Part shown: positions 36,250 to 45,050 of the stretch, piece after piece
Layout: every line of letters starts with the position of its first letter
How positions within the stretch are numbered: position 1 is the stretch's first letter
Source of the DNA: Sulfitobacter sp. HI0040
GTDB taxonomy: Bacteria > Pseudomonadota > Alphaproteobacteria > Rhodobacterales > Rhodobacteraceae
DNA length: 64,000 bases
Reading direction: 5' to 3'
Assembly: GCF_001634885.1 (NCBI RefSeq)
Contig: NZ_LWEX01000489.1
Coordinates: 25,497 to 89,496, forward strand
Made by a program: the position numbers and the translations under genes
Notes under the pieces: generated by a model
The model's input: only the letters and a program-made list of their open reading frames with translations
Told to the model about the DNA's origin: nothing
The model's database searches: none

Positions 36250-38568
36250 ATGGTAACCGTCGATGATCTTCTAGCCGTTCCCGTAGCCATTGCACGTGCA
36301 ATTCGCACACTGGACAAGCACCCTCAAGTAATCGGCATAGCTCTTGCGTCGCGGGCTGATGACGATTGTCCGGTGGATGTGACTCTACAAATCAAAACGG
36401 AACTTCCATCTCGGTTTCGAGGCGAAAGCCCGTCGGGAGTACGACGTGTCGAGCCCGTCAAACTATCGTTTCCTGTCTCCTTCCCTCTGTTTGCACCGCG
36501 CCCGAGTTTACGGGACGACTTTGACCGGTCCCATCCTCACTTACAGCCAAGTGCAGCCGGTTCAGCGCCTGAACCGTGCCTCGTTTTCGGATCTCCACGT
36601 GAGCTAATTCAGTCCGGGGGCGGTATTCTTGCGCTTCTCCAGCAACTTCTGGACTGGCTCGATCGAGCAGCGATGCTGAAACTGAATGATCCAAAACATG
36701 GTTGGGAATTTGTTCGGCGTGACCACTTGAACGACCTTATTGTTGGAGATGCCTCGCAGATCCGGAGTGTAGTTAAACGTAGGTCCGGCGGGACTTGGCA
36801 CCGTACGTGGGTTTTTGCGCAGCTGGGTCAGTCCGACCCCTACTATCGAATCTGTCTAAAGGGCGATGAGCAGGTCAAAATTGATGAAAAGACACTGAAA
36901 TCCCTTGGACAGGTCCCGAAAGGTGACAACGAATGGACGGGGTTTAGCCTCGGACTGATTGTCTGGCCCGGCAAGCATCCAAACGGAAAGCCAATCATCT
37001 GTGACCGCTATCTTCCAGAGACAGTAAGCAACGTTGCTGAGTTATACGAACGCGCTGAACTCTACGGCTGCGGCAAGATGCTGGCAGAGAGGATGAAGTG
37101 GCTGCGTTCGAAGCTCGACGGCTATACCATCAAAAAGGCATTGCCAGTCACAGTGATATTGATCGCCCGCCGACCGTTCAATCTCATTGGCCAAGCCTCA
37201 CCTCTTGAAATCTGCCCATATGTGATCGAATTCCAATCTGTGGATGACCTCAAGCCGACATCAAGTGCGATTGTCCGTTTGGCGGGCCACAGAGATTCGA
37301 TCTCGATCGATGTCTTAAGAAGAACCTCACATGGTGATCCCAGCTCGCAATGGCTTTCATGGTCCATGCTAGGTTGTGGAAGCTTAGGTTCGAAAATTGC
37401 GATGCATCTCGCGCGGTCCGGCCGTGCCCCAATATCGGTCATAGACAACGACACCATGGAACCGCACAACTACGCGCGACATTCCTGCTTGCCGTATTCT
37501 GCTGATTTGGATTCGATGTTCTACTCTTCCAAGGCTGGGGAATTTGCGCATGACGTCAGCAAACTTGCGCAGGAGTCGGATGGGTATCGGATTGATGCCA
37601 ACACTGTGCTGCGTACCAAAGAGCTTCGCAGAAAGCTGAAGCTCGAAAAATCCAAAGCAATATTGAACACTACCGCCTCTGCGGTTTTGCGGGAAACCTT
37701 GAGCTATACAGATTGGGCGAAGGGCAAGACACCACGGGTGATGGAAGCAAGCCTAATGGGTGATAGTGACATTGGTTTCTTCTCGGTGTCAGGCCAGAGC
37801 GCCAACCCCAGTAGCAGCGACCTGATGACCGAGTTTTATCACCATTTACGGAGCGACGACGCACTCCGATCTAAAGTGATGGGCCAAAGCGCTGACGAGA
37901 TCATCATTGGTCAAGGATGCTCGAGCTTCTCGATGATTGCCTCAGACACTCGGCATTCTATGATGGCGGCTCCGCTCGCGAAGCTGACAAGCGACGTGCT
38001 TTCCGGGAGTTATGTAGATGAAAGTGGGCAATTCAACATTGGGCACCTGCAGGCCGATGGTCTTTCCCAGAATTGGGAAAGCCATACCGTTGAACCCTAT
38101 ACCATCGTAAAAGGACCCAAGATGGGCGCGCTTGAAACGCGGCTTGCCAGCCGGGTTACGATAGAAATTGAAGCTGAAATTGCGCGCAAGCCGGGATCTG
38201 AAACCGGCGGTGTTTTGGTCGGGCGCTTCTCGGCCATCGGTAACGTCTTTCAAGTCGTAGATACGATTCCAGCTCCGCCCGATAGCAGATTTTCTAAAAC
38301 GGAGTTTGTTCTGGGTACCGAAGGTTTGAGTGATCAGCTCGCACAATTATCCAAGTCTTCGGGAAACACTCTCTACCCGCTGGGAACATGGCACAATCAC
38401 CTTGCGTCCACGGGTCCCTCTGCAACTGATTTCAGTACAGCGGCCAAGCTTGCAATTGGACAGCTGTTTCCCGTTCTGATGATTATCAGAACCCCAACTG
38501 GGTACCGTCAGCTTATCGCAGAGGCGGTGGACTTGTCCTCCGAACTCGGAGGAGACGAAAATGCCTAA
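36250..38568 (+). CDS. E2-like / E1 (ThiF) / JAB-JAMM multidomain protein
   Basis: A 772-residue protein. Residues about 1-150 resemble a prokaryotic E2 (UBC) domain, with candidate cysteine Cys110 in EPCLVF, then a helix LLQQLLDWLD. Residues about 370-600 are a ThiF/E1 adenylation domain: MLGCGSLGSKIAMHL, VIDNDTMEPHNYARH, SSKAG, with a candidate transfer cysteine Cys557 in GQGCSSF. Residues about 640-760 are a JAMM deubiquitinase-like domain with an intact metal set: Glu651 in ETGG, His715 and His717 in WHNH, Ser724 and Asp727. It would activate, transfer and remove a ubiquitin-like protein. No ubiquitin-like gene is seen nearby. The E2 assignment is the least certain part. Confidence 0.82.
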   Translation: MVTVDDLLAVPVAIARAIRTLDKHPQVIGIALASRADDDCPVDVTLQIKTELPSRFRGESPSGVRRVEPVKLSFPVSFPLFAPRPSLRDDFDRSHPHLQPSAAGSAPEPCLVFGSPRELIQSGGGILALLQQLLDWLDRAAMLKLNDPKHGWEFVRRDHLNDLIVGDASQIRSVVKRRSGGTWHRTWVFAQLGQSDPYYRICLKGDEQVKIDEKTLKSLGQVPKGDNEWTGFSLGLIVWPGKHPNGKPIICDRYLPETVSNVAELYERAELYGCGKMLAERMKWLRSKLDGYTIKKALPVTVILIARRPFNLIGQASPLEICPYVIEFQSVDDLKPTSSAIVRLAGHRDSISIDVLRRTSHGDPSSQWLSWSMLGCGSLGSKIAMHLARSGRAPISVIDNDTMEPHNYARHSCLPYSADLDSMFYSSKAGEFAHDVSKLAQESDGYRIDANTVLRTKELRRKLKLEKSKAILNTTASAVLRETLSYTDWAKGKTPRVMEASLMGDSDIGFFSVSGQSANPSSSDLMTEFYHHLRSDDALRSKVMGQSADEIIIGQGCSSFSMIASDTRHSMMAAPLAKLTSDVLSGSYVDESGQFNIGHLQADGLSQNWESHTVEPYTIVKGPKMGALETRLASRVTIEIEAEIARKPGSETGGVLVGRFSAIGNVFQVVDTIPAPPDSRFSKTEFVLGTEGLSDQLAQLSKSSGNTLYPLGTWHNHLASTGPSATDFSTAAKLAIGQLFPVLMIIRTPTGYRQLIAEAVDLSSELGGDENA

Positions 38569-38585
38569 TTTTCATCGAAGAGTTC

Positions 38586-39308
38586 ATGCAGATGGATAAG
38601 ATGTTCGGTATGGACCGCTACGATAGGACTGCCCGTCTCAATCCGGCGCTTTTGACGCTGTTGCCCGCGCTCCTTTTTGTCTTTGTTTGGTTTCCAGCTG
38701 TTTGGACCCAATTGGGTGCCATAGCTGCATTTGTCGTCACTTGCGGGGTCCTGTTCGCGTTGACGCGGTTGGCGCGTAAGTCTGGTCAAAATGTTGAGCG
38801 CAAAATGGGCAGCCGAGTTGGACGTCTGCATACTGCGTCTTTGCTTTCCCTTTCCGATGATCGTTTACCCAAGAACATGAAGACGAGGTGTCGCTCATAC
38901 ATTGAGAAACATAGCAAGATTGTCTTGCCGAGTTTATTTGATGAGAACCAAGACCCAAAGAACGCTCAGGATGACCGCTTGCTAGCAGTACGTTGGTTGC
39001 TTGAGCACACCCGCCCGCAATCAGAAGCAAGCCTTCTGTTGAATGAGAACATTGCGTATGGGTTCGCGCGCAATTTGCTCGGGTTGAAACCGTTGGGCAT
39101 TGCAATCACCACCACGGTGGCTCTTGGAAGTGCATATTTCTTATATGATCTAGAGATCGGGTCGACTGCGTTCGTTCTCGGGGCACTGCTTTGCGGAGCC
39201 GCATTTATTGGACTTTTGATGTGGGTTTTTTTGGTGACGAAGAGCTGGGTAGAACACGCGTCTCAGGTCTATGCCGAAAAAATTCTGTCGCTGTGCTTAG
39301 AACACTGA
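38586..39308 (+). CDS. multi-pass membrane protein of the E2-E1-JAB operon
   Basis: A 240-residue protein with two pairs of hydrophobic helices: PALLTLLPALLFVFVWFPAVW and QLGAIAAFVVTCGVLFAL near the N-terminus, and IAITTTVALGSAYFLYDLEI and ALLCGAAFIGLLMWVFLV near the C-terminus. A charged cytosolic part of about 90 residues lies between them. No known domain is recognised. It starts 17 bp after the E2-E1-JAB gene, so it is co-transcribed. A membrane effector or anchor in this setting is an inference. Confidence 0.75.
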   Translation: MQMDKMFGMDRYDRTARLNPALLTLLPALLFVFVWFPAVWTQLGAIAAFVVTCGVLFALTRLARKSGQNVERKMGSRVGRLHTASLLSLSDDRLPKNMKTRCRSYIEKHSKIVLPSLFDENQDPKNAQDDRLLAVRWLLEHTRPQSEASLLLNENIAYGFARNLLGLKPLGIAITTTVALGSAYFLYDLEIGSTAFVLGALLCGAAFIGLLMWVFLVTKSWVEHASQVYAEKILSLCLEH

Positions 39309-39369
39309 GCGAATGCGACACGTCAGACCTAAATATGCGGCTGCAAACTTCCTTAACGCGCCCGCCATC

Positions 39370-41382
39370 CTATCGAGCAACGAGCTTTTCGCCATCCCTT
39401 TCTCGCAGCATCGCTTCCATATCGTCCAAGCCATCGACGGCGGAGCGCATCTGCGCCTCATCATCAATGCCCTCCGCCTCGGCATCCGCAACCTGGCCCC
39501 CAAAATCCATCTCCATCTGTCGCTGCTCCTCGGCGACAACGGCTTGAATGACGGGCGCGGTCTTCTTTGGAGCGACATCGGTTTTCCCTGACAATTGGCC
39601 ATCAGCAGCCTGGTGTTCCGCCTCAATGTCGGCCTCGGATCCGCCTGACCCGTCCGGTGGCGGCGTCATCGGCATGGCGCGCAGACTCAGCGGCAACATG
39701 CCTTGCGATCCCCCTCCCCCAGGCTCTGGAAATGGCAACTCGCCTGTCTGCGCCGCATGGATGGCCTTGAACAGCCGGTCATCAAAATATTGGATACGCT
39801 TCGCGCGGACAGGCATCTGGGCATCGACGACCATGACGATCTCGTCGAGCGGCAAGCGACGCGCCTCATCTTCGGGCAGGAGAGAGCTTTCTTCGGTCCG
39901 TGTGGATTGGCTGCGGCCCTCAAAGGGGTTCTTGCCAATGGACTGGGAGCGCGTGACGACGGTCTTCGTGGTCTTGCCGACTGCCTTGCTCAACTCCTCG
40001 ACGGTCTTCTCATCCGAGGGCGTCAGATAGAGCTTCACGCCCGCGTTGCCCTGCAGGGCGCGGCGGGTGTTCTCGCCATAGATTTCATCGAGGGCGGGGA
40101 TGGTTTGGGTGACCACGGCCAGGTGGCCGCGATAGGTCCGCAGGGTCTCGATGCTTTCGACCACGATGGGCATCTTGCCCAAACGATTGAACTCATCGAG
40201 CATAATCATCACCGGCCAAGGCTCATCCGGCCCGGGGTCTTTTTCCTGCATGGCGGAGAGTAGATCGGAGAAAAATAGGCGGATCAGCGGCGCGAGGGGC
40301 TTCACCATCAGCGGCTGGACCACGAGATAGACCGAAAAGGGCTTCTTGCGGATCGTGCGGAAATCAAAGTCCGACACCGCCGTCGCCTCATCGATGGCCG
40401 GGTTCTGCCATTGGTCGAGTCCCGAGGTCATCAGGAGCGAGACGTAAGAGGTCAGCGTATCGTTGTTGGTCGAGGCCAGCCGCGTGAAGATCAGTTTGGC
40501 CGCCCTGTTGTCGACCTCGTGACCCCGCGCGAAATACTCCTTCTGCTTGTTCCCGCCCGAGGCCGCGATGCGGTAGATCTCGCCCAAGGTCGGGCGCTTG
40601 CGCTGGAAGGCCAGAAGCCCCGCGGCCACGAAGAGATCGATCCCGCCCTTGAGGAGGCCCTGCACCCGGTCATTGTCGCTCTGCAGGAAGAGCGTCGCCA
40701 GGAGCTGCAATTCCATCTGCTGGCGCGCGGAGTCCTTCAGTTGATAGATGCGCAGGAGCGGGTTGTAGCGATGCGTGCGCTTGCCCTCCCAATCGGTGGG
40801 GGCAAAGCGGTAAACCTTGTCACCTTGGGCGGCGCGGTGCCGGGCCGTAGCCTCGAAACATTCCCCCTTAACATCGAGCGTCACGGCGGAGCCTTGCCAG
40901 GTCAGCAAGTTTGGAATGACGAAGCCCGTGGTCTTGCCGCGCCCGGTGGGGGCCACGATCAGCGCATGGGGGAAGACTTTCGAGCAAATGTATTTTGCGC
41001 GGGAGCCAGGCGTCCCAAGCTTGCCGAGGATGAACCCGGTGCCCGGCGCCCCGAAGAAGCCATTGGCCTTCATCTCGCGCGCAGACTGCCAATGGGTCTG
41101 GCCAAAGCGTGTGAGGGCCGATCCCGAAAGAGCAAGGCTCAGCATCATGCCGGCGGCAGCGAAGCTGCCGATGATCAGGTGGATGAGTTGCGCGTCCTCC
41201 GGGCGGCGATCGCGGATCGCCAGATAGTTCTGCGCGATATAGGCAAAGTCGATCTCGGCCCCGAAGCCGAGATCCTGGTAGGTCAGCACCGCCGAGGCGA
41301 TGGTATAGCCCATAGCCCCCGTCACCAGCGTTACCAGCAAAACGCCGGTCGCGATCCGCGCTTTTCCCATGGCGGCGCTCAA
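39370..41382 (-). CDS. virD4: VirD4/TraG-type coupling protein
   Basis: A 670-residue inner-membrane ATPase that brings the relaxosome to the secretion channel. Two N-terminal transmembrane helices, then Walker A APTGRGKTT (about residues 144-152), NPLLR, and Walker B VMIMLDEFNRLG. It contains LTPSDEKTVEELSKAVGKTT as in TraG. TTG 41382 overlaps the relaxase stop (TTGA); ATG 41370 is the alternative. The C-terminal tail is rich in acidic and Pro residues. It is convergent with the membrane-protein gene. Confidence 0.93.
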   Translation of the reverse strand: MSAAMGKARIATGVLLVTLVTGAMGYTIASAVLTYQDLGFGAEIDFAYIAQNYLAIRDRRPEDAQLIHLIIGSFAAAGMMLSLALSGSALTRFGQTHWQSAREMKANGFFGAPGTGFILGKLGTPGSRAKYICSKVFPHALIVAPTGRGKTTGFVIPNLLTWQGSAVTLDVKGECFEATARHRAAQGDKVYRFAPTDWEGKRTHRYNPLLRIYQLKDSARQQMELQLLATLFLQSDNDRVQGLLKGGIDLFVAAGLLAFQRKRPTLGEIYRIAASGGNKQKEYFARGHEVDNRAAKLIFTRLASTNNDTLTSYVSLLMTSGLDQWQNPAIDEATAVSDFDFRTIRKKPFSVYLVVQPLMVKPLAPLIRLFFSDLLSAMQEKDPGPDEPWPVMIMLDEFNRLGKMPIVVESIETLRTYRGHLAVVTQTIPALDEIYGENTRRALQGNAGVKLYLTPSDEKTVEELSKAVGKTTKTVVTRSQSIGKNPFEGRSQSTRTEESSLLPEDEARRLPLDEIVMVVDAQMPVRAKRIQYFDDRLFKAIHAAQTGELPFPEPGGGGSQGMLPLSLRAMPMTPPPDGSGGSEADIEAEHQAADGQLSGKTDVAPKKTAPVIQAVVAEEQRQMEMDFGGQVADAEAEGIDDEAQMRSAVDGLDDMEAMLRERDGEKLVAR

Positions 41383-43718
41383 TGGACCTGGCCCCGTTCG
41401 GTCTCGCCATCCACGTCTGTCGCGCGGTGTTTTTCGTATTCGGCGTCGGCGAGTTCATCGACCACCTGGCGCAAGGCCTCCGTGTTGGCCGTGGCGGCAT
41501 TAGATTGCAAGTAGACCTTGGCGACATAGAGCCGGTCGAGGCGGTCCTCGAGAACCTTGTCCAGCGCATCGGCATCGCCGGATGTGAGGCGGCCCAATTC
41601 GCGGTCATCCAGCACCCGCGCGATCTCGGTTCGGAAAGCGTCCCGCTCCGCCTCGGTCTCGAAGGGCGCAGACAACTCCCCGGCCCGCTCATGGTCCAGA
41701 ACACGCGCAATCTCGTCTGCAAGGCGGTCGGCACGGTCAGACTGCGGCGCCGTTTCATCTCGGGTGGCTAGACGTTCGTCACGCGTGCCAACCCCAAGCC
41801 CCTCGCGCAACTCGTTGTCGCGGCGGACCTGATTGATGGCCTCCGTGTCGCGTATCTCGACAACGGCCGCATAGGTCGCACCGAGCCCACGGGCGAGGTG
41901 GGACGGCATGTCCGGATAGCGCGCGCGCAAGTCGTCCGCGACTGCGTCTGCAACAGGGGTACGGGCATCGCGCCCCTCCATGATCCGGTCGACCTCGCGG
42001 GTGATCTCGCTGGCGCGGGCCGCATCGGTGATGGCCTCCCTGTAGGGCTCGGACCGGTCAACCACATCGCTTGGGCGTGCGAGCAACTCCGGATGTGCCT
42101 CGAGATACGCGCGCTGCTCCGCTTCGATCCGGCGCTCCGCCCGCGAGACAACCTCCCAGTCCCGGTCCTCGATCTGCTGCGCGGTCAGGCCGTCTGCGCG
42201 CATCTCCTGACGGATTGTCCCTTCCATCGCCCGCACCGCGCCCTCGTGATAGTGGAACCGCTCGCTGACCGGTTCCGCTTCCACGACACCGTCCCGGCGC
42301 AGCACGTTCTCCCGTTCCAAAAGCGTGCCAAGGTTGACATGCACATCGTTGAGAATGTCGCGCGCCTGTTCCAGATCGGCGCGGCGTTCGAGGTTCAGAT
42401 CGCGCGCCTCGGCCACCTTGGAGAGATCATCGGCGATCCATTGATGTTCAAGCGCGGCATTCGAGGCCCCGGTCTCGATCCGGGCGACCACTTCCGCTGT
42501 GCTGATCCCGGTGCCGCGCAGGGCGGTGTCTATGCGCGACCGCAAGTCCGGCTCGGCAAGACGTTCTAGCTGTTTGGTGTCGATATTGGCCTCAGAATAG
42601 ACCCCGCCCTCCGAGGGGGTCTCTGACAGCGTGGATGATCGCAGCCCCAAGGGCTGCATATGCTGGACCTGTGTCTGGATCTCGATGAGGCGTTTTTCCA
42701 GCACGGGACGTTCCGCGTCGGACTTCTCGGCGATCATGCCCTGCACCCGCGCCAGCTTCTCCGCATAGAGGCTTCTCAGATCCTCGAAGCTTTGATCCTC
42801 GGCCATATACACATCTCCTGTTCGGTCCACCTGCCCGCCGCGCGCCAGCACCTCGCCCGCGCGGAAGAGGGCCGCGGCAATATCCTCGCGGGCCTCCCGG
42901 GAGGCCTCCGCGGCAAGCGAATGGTAGACGGTTCTGGTGTTGGCGATCTCCGCCAGCGTCCGGGTCAGGTCGGCCCCCACGCGTTCACGCTCGCGGGGCG
43001 CGCGACCCTCTTCTTTCGCGGCATAAACCTCGCTGGTGCGGGCTTGGTAATACACGACGCCGCGATCCACCCGCCGTGTGGCTTCCAGGCGCACGCCATA
43101 CTTCTCGGCCTCCTCGACCATCGCGAGGCGGAAGTCGTCATAGTTGAAGCGGTGGTTGCGCCCCAGAAAGAAGAACTCGCCTTCCTGCGAGCGGCGGTTC
43201 AACACCAGATGCGCATGGGGGTGATCGCGGTCCTCATGCACCGCGATGATGTAATCGAAATGCCCCGCGTCACTCTGGAAGAACCGCTCGGCCACATCCG
43301 TCGCGATGTCGCGCACATCCTCACCCCGCGTGCCGATGGGGAACGACATGAGCATGTGGGTGGTCTGGCCCAGCTTGGGCTTGAAGCCCGCATCCCACCG
43401 TTTGGCAAAGCGCTCGGTCAGATCCTTGATGTCACGCGCCTCGAGCTTCGCCTTGCCATCCAGAAACCCGCTGCTGTCCACGATATGGGTGGACTTGGTG
43501 GTGAGGTAATCGAGCTGGTTTGCGAGCTGCGATTTGGTATGCGTGCCCCCGCCCCGGATCGCCTTGAAGACCGCCGGACGGTGCCCGGCCGCCGCGCGCA
43601 CAAGCTGGGACTGCTTAGCCACGTGCAGACCTTGCATCGAGCCCCGGACGCGGCTCCAGCCATCCCGAAAGACCTCGCCCGTGACAGCATGGACGGCATC
43701 ATTCAGCCGCATGGGCAA
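41379..43718 (-). CDS. MOBP-type relaxase (VirD2-like)
   Basis: A 779-residue relaxase. The metal-binding motif is HEDRDHPHAHLVLN (from His161), as in the MOBP/VirD2 family, and a likely nucleophile is Tyr71 in QLDYLTTKS. The N-terminal 300 residues are the nickase. The remaining 480 are charged, helical and typical of long plasmid relaxases, with no helicase motif. It nicks at oriT and pilots the strand. The start lies within the end of the mobilization gene (20-bp overlap). Confidence 0.92.
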   Translation of the reverse strand: MPMRLNDAVHAVTGEVFRDGWSRVRGSMQGLHVAKQSQLVRAAAGHRPAVFKAIRGGGTHTKSQLANQLDYLTTKSTHIVDSSGFLDGKAKLEARDIKDLTERFAKRWDAGFKPKLGQTTHMLMSFPIGTRGEDVRDIATDVAERFFQSDAGHFDYIIAVHEDRDHPHAHLVLNRRSQEGEFFFLGRNHRFNYDDFRLAMVEEAEKYGVRLEATRRVDRGVVYYQARTSEVYAAKEEGRAPRERERVGADLTRTLAEIANTRTVYHSLAAEASREAREDIAAALFRAGEVLARGGQVDRTGDVYMAEDQSFEDLRSLYAEKLARVQGMIAEKSDAERPVLEKRLIEIQTQVQHMQPLGLRSSTLSETPSEGGVYSEANIDTKQLERLAEPDLRSRIDTALRGTGISTAEVVARIETGASNAALEHQWIADDLSKVAEARDLNLERRADLEQARDILNDVHVNLGTLLERENVLRRDGVVEAEPVSERFHYHEGAVRAMEGTIRQEMRADGLTAQQIEDRDWEVVSRAERRIEAEQRAYLEAHPELLARPSDVVDRSEPYREAITDAARASEITREVDRIMEGRDARTPVADAVADDLRARYPDMPSHLARGLGATYAAVVEIRDTEAINQVRRDNELREGLGVGTRDERLATRDETAPQSDRADRLADEIARVLDHERAGELSAPFETEAERDAFRTEIARVLDDRELGRLTSGDADALDKVLEDRLDRLYVAKVYLQSNAATANTEALRQVVDELADAEYEKHRATDVDGETERGQVH

Positions 43719-44280
43719 ACTCCCTCAGCGCGGCCGTGGCCTCGAGCTGCATCCCATCCCGACGACGGCGCAGAAGCAGGTCGATCTCGTCAGCGGAATC
43801 CAAGATGAACCGCGCCAACCCGCGCATCTGCGCAAGGCGCAATTCGGTGAACTCCGGGCCAGCCCCTTGCCCCTGCCGGTTGGCCTGCGTCATCTGCTTG
43901 GCGATCTGCGCGACCCCATTGCCGACCTCGTGCAGTGAAGCGCGGTAGCGCGCCATCTCTGCCGCCATCTGCGCGTCCGGAACGAACACCCCACCTGCCG
44001 CCTGAATGAGCCGCCGCAGCCCCTCGGCCCTGCTCTCGATCCCCGCCTTTGCCAACACCGCGTCGAGCGCCTCAAGCTCCGCAACCGTGACCTTCACACT
44101 GACCGCCGAGACCGGGATCGCGGCATCCGTCTGGCGCTCTGCATCGGCCTTCAGGACGTAGCGCACGGCCCGCGATGTGACCTCGAAACGCATCGCCAGC
44201 TCAGACGTCGACACACCCTCCGCGGCCTCGCGGACGATCTGCATCTTCTCGATCTCTGTCAGGCGTTTTGTTCGGGACAT
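43699..44280 (-). CDS. mobilization accessory / regulatory protein (MobC-like)
   Basis: A 193-residue protein from ATG 44280 with GGGGG ahead of it. The N-terminus is a resolvase-like helix-turn-helix (MSRTKRLTEIEKMQIVREAAEGVSTSELAMRF, to residue about 50). The middle holds the mobilization-protein part (VKVTVAELEALDAVLAKAGI, LRRLIQAAGG). Such proteins bind oriT and load the relaxase, and may repress their own promoter. It is therefore also a candidate reader of the shared palindrome 54 bp upstream. Confidence 0.75.
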   Translation of the reverse strand: MSRTKRLTEIEKMQIVREAAEGVSTSELAMRFEVTSRAVRYVLKADAERQTDAAIPVSAVSVKVTVAELEALDAVLAKAGIESRAEGLRRLIQAAGGVFVPDAQMAAEMARYRASLHEVGNGVAQIAKQMTQANRQGQGAGPEFTELRLAQMRGLARFILDSADEIDLLLRRRRDGMQLEATAALREFAHAAE

Positions 44281-44333
44281 GCGGAAGAAAGACCCCCTAT
44301 TTCCTGCCACCTTCCACCAAGGCTGCCCCTACC

Positions 44334-44371
44334 TTACGATAATATACTAAATTGTCAATTATATACTTACG
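44334..44371. promoter_or_regulatory. shared palindrome upstream of the relaxase operon (copy C, with a second half-copy)
   Basis: TTACGATAATATACTAAATT; the reverse strand has TTTAGTATATTATCGTAA with the common TAGTATATTAT. It is followed at 44356-44371 by a related ATTATATACTTACG. It lies 54 bp before the mobilization protein start. Two adjacent sites suggest cooperative binding. Confidence 0.6.
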
Positions 44372-44797
44372 TTGCATTCAGTCTCAGGCAGCCTTGGTGT
44401 CCGCTTCCCCCGCGGCACGCAGGGACGCGGCTCTGCCGCCCTCACCACCGGGTGACCCACCTGTCCAATAGGTCCCCTTCCCCAACACCGCCCGAGGATC
44501 TGACCGAACACGCAAGTGTTCGGACGGAACCGCGGGCGGGCGCAAACCCCACCGACAGGGCGGACAGGCAGGGTCAAGGAGGGCCAGATTTGGCTTGCCA
44601 AATCTCTGCCGCGAAAACCAGGAGGCCCTGGCCGATAGGTTTTTGTGGATGGCCCCCTTGAGGCTGACTGGCCGGTCTGTCGCGGCCTGATCATCCCGGG
44701 GGGAGTGCGCCCCTTGAACGCGCAGCGACCGGCACCAAGAGGAGGTCGCTATCGGCGATCACCTACGCCGGTGACGGCATCTCTGGAACAGAGATCG
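44372..44797. other. gene-free stretch with strong inverted repeats, candidate oriT
   Basis: No convincing gene is seen. Two perfect inverted repeats stand out: CCGAACAC-GCAA-GTGTTCGG at 44504-44523 and AGATTTGGC-TT-GCCAAATCT at 44586-44605. The stretch lies just upstream of the mobilization protein-relaxase-coupling protein operon, a common place for oriT. I could not identify a nic consensus. Confidence 0.35.
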
Positions 44798-44828
44798 GGC
44801 CGCCTCGAGATCGTCTCGGGGCGGCCCA
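44798..44828 (-). terminator. hairpin terminator after the 44.8-45.1 kb gene
   Basis: On the minus strand GGGCCGCC and GGCGGCCC pair around an inner CGAGA/TCTCG stem, starting 15 bp after the stop of the small gene. A second short stem (ATCTCTG/CAGAGAT) follows at 44780-44796. Confidence 0.6.
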
Positions 44829-44843
44829 TCCTCGTCAGAGGAT

Positions 44844-45050
44844 TCAGTCCTGGGGATCCTTCGCGCTCGGCGGGAACATCACTAGCTCCGAGACCGCGAC
44901 GGGGAAGTCGAGCTTGAGGCTGAAGAACTCCGAGCCATCCCCATTGCGGGTGTTGCGGAACATCGCACCCACGCGCTGAAAACGGGTGCGCTCCTGGCCA
45001 TCGGTATCGGTGAACTTGACGGGGACGGTAGCGACGTAGTGGTTGGTCAT
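44844..45050 (-). CDS. small hypothetical protein of plasmid type
   Basis: A 68-residue soluble protein: MTNHYVATVPVKFTDTDGQE, then RVGAMFRNTRNGDGSEFFSL and a VMFPPSAKD end. A strong AAGGAG lies 8 nt before ATG 45050, and a hairpin terminator follows. The pattern (single-gene transcript, KFTDTDGQ and FFSLKLDFP beta strands) resembles DUF736-like small proteins carried by mobile elements, but I cannot assign it to a family. Confidence 0.75.
   Translation of the reverse strand: MTNHYVATVPVKFTDTDGQERTRFQRVGAMFRNTRNGDGSEFFSLKLDFPVAVSELVMFPPSAKDPQD

Noticed and set aside
40411..43808. Long plus-strand frames (367 and 382 codons) opposite the coupling protein and relaxase
   Set aside because: Shadows of two well-supported genes on the minus strand.
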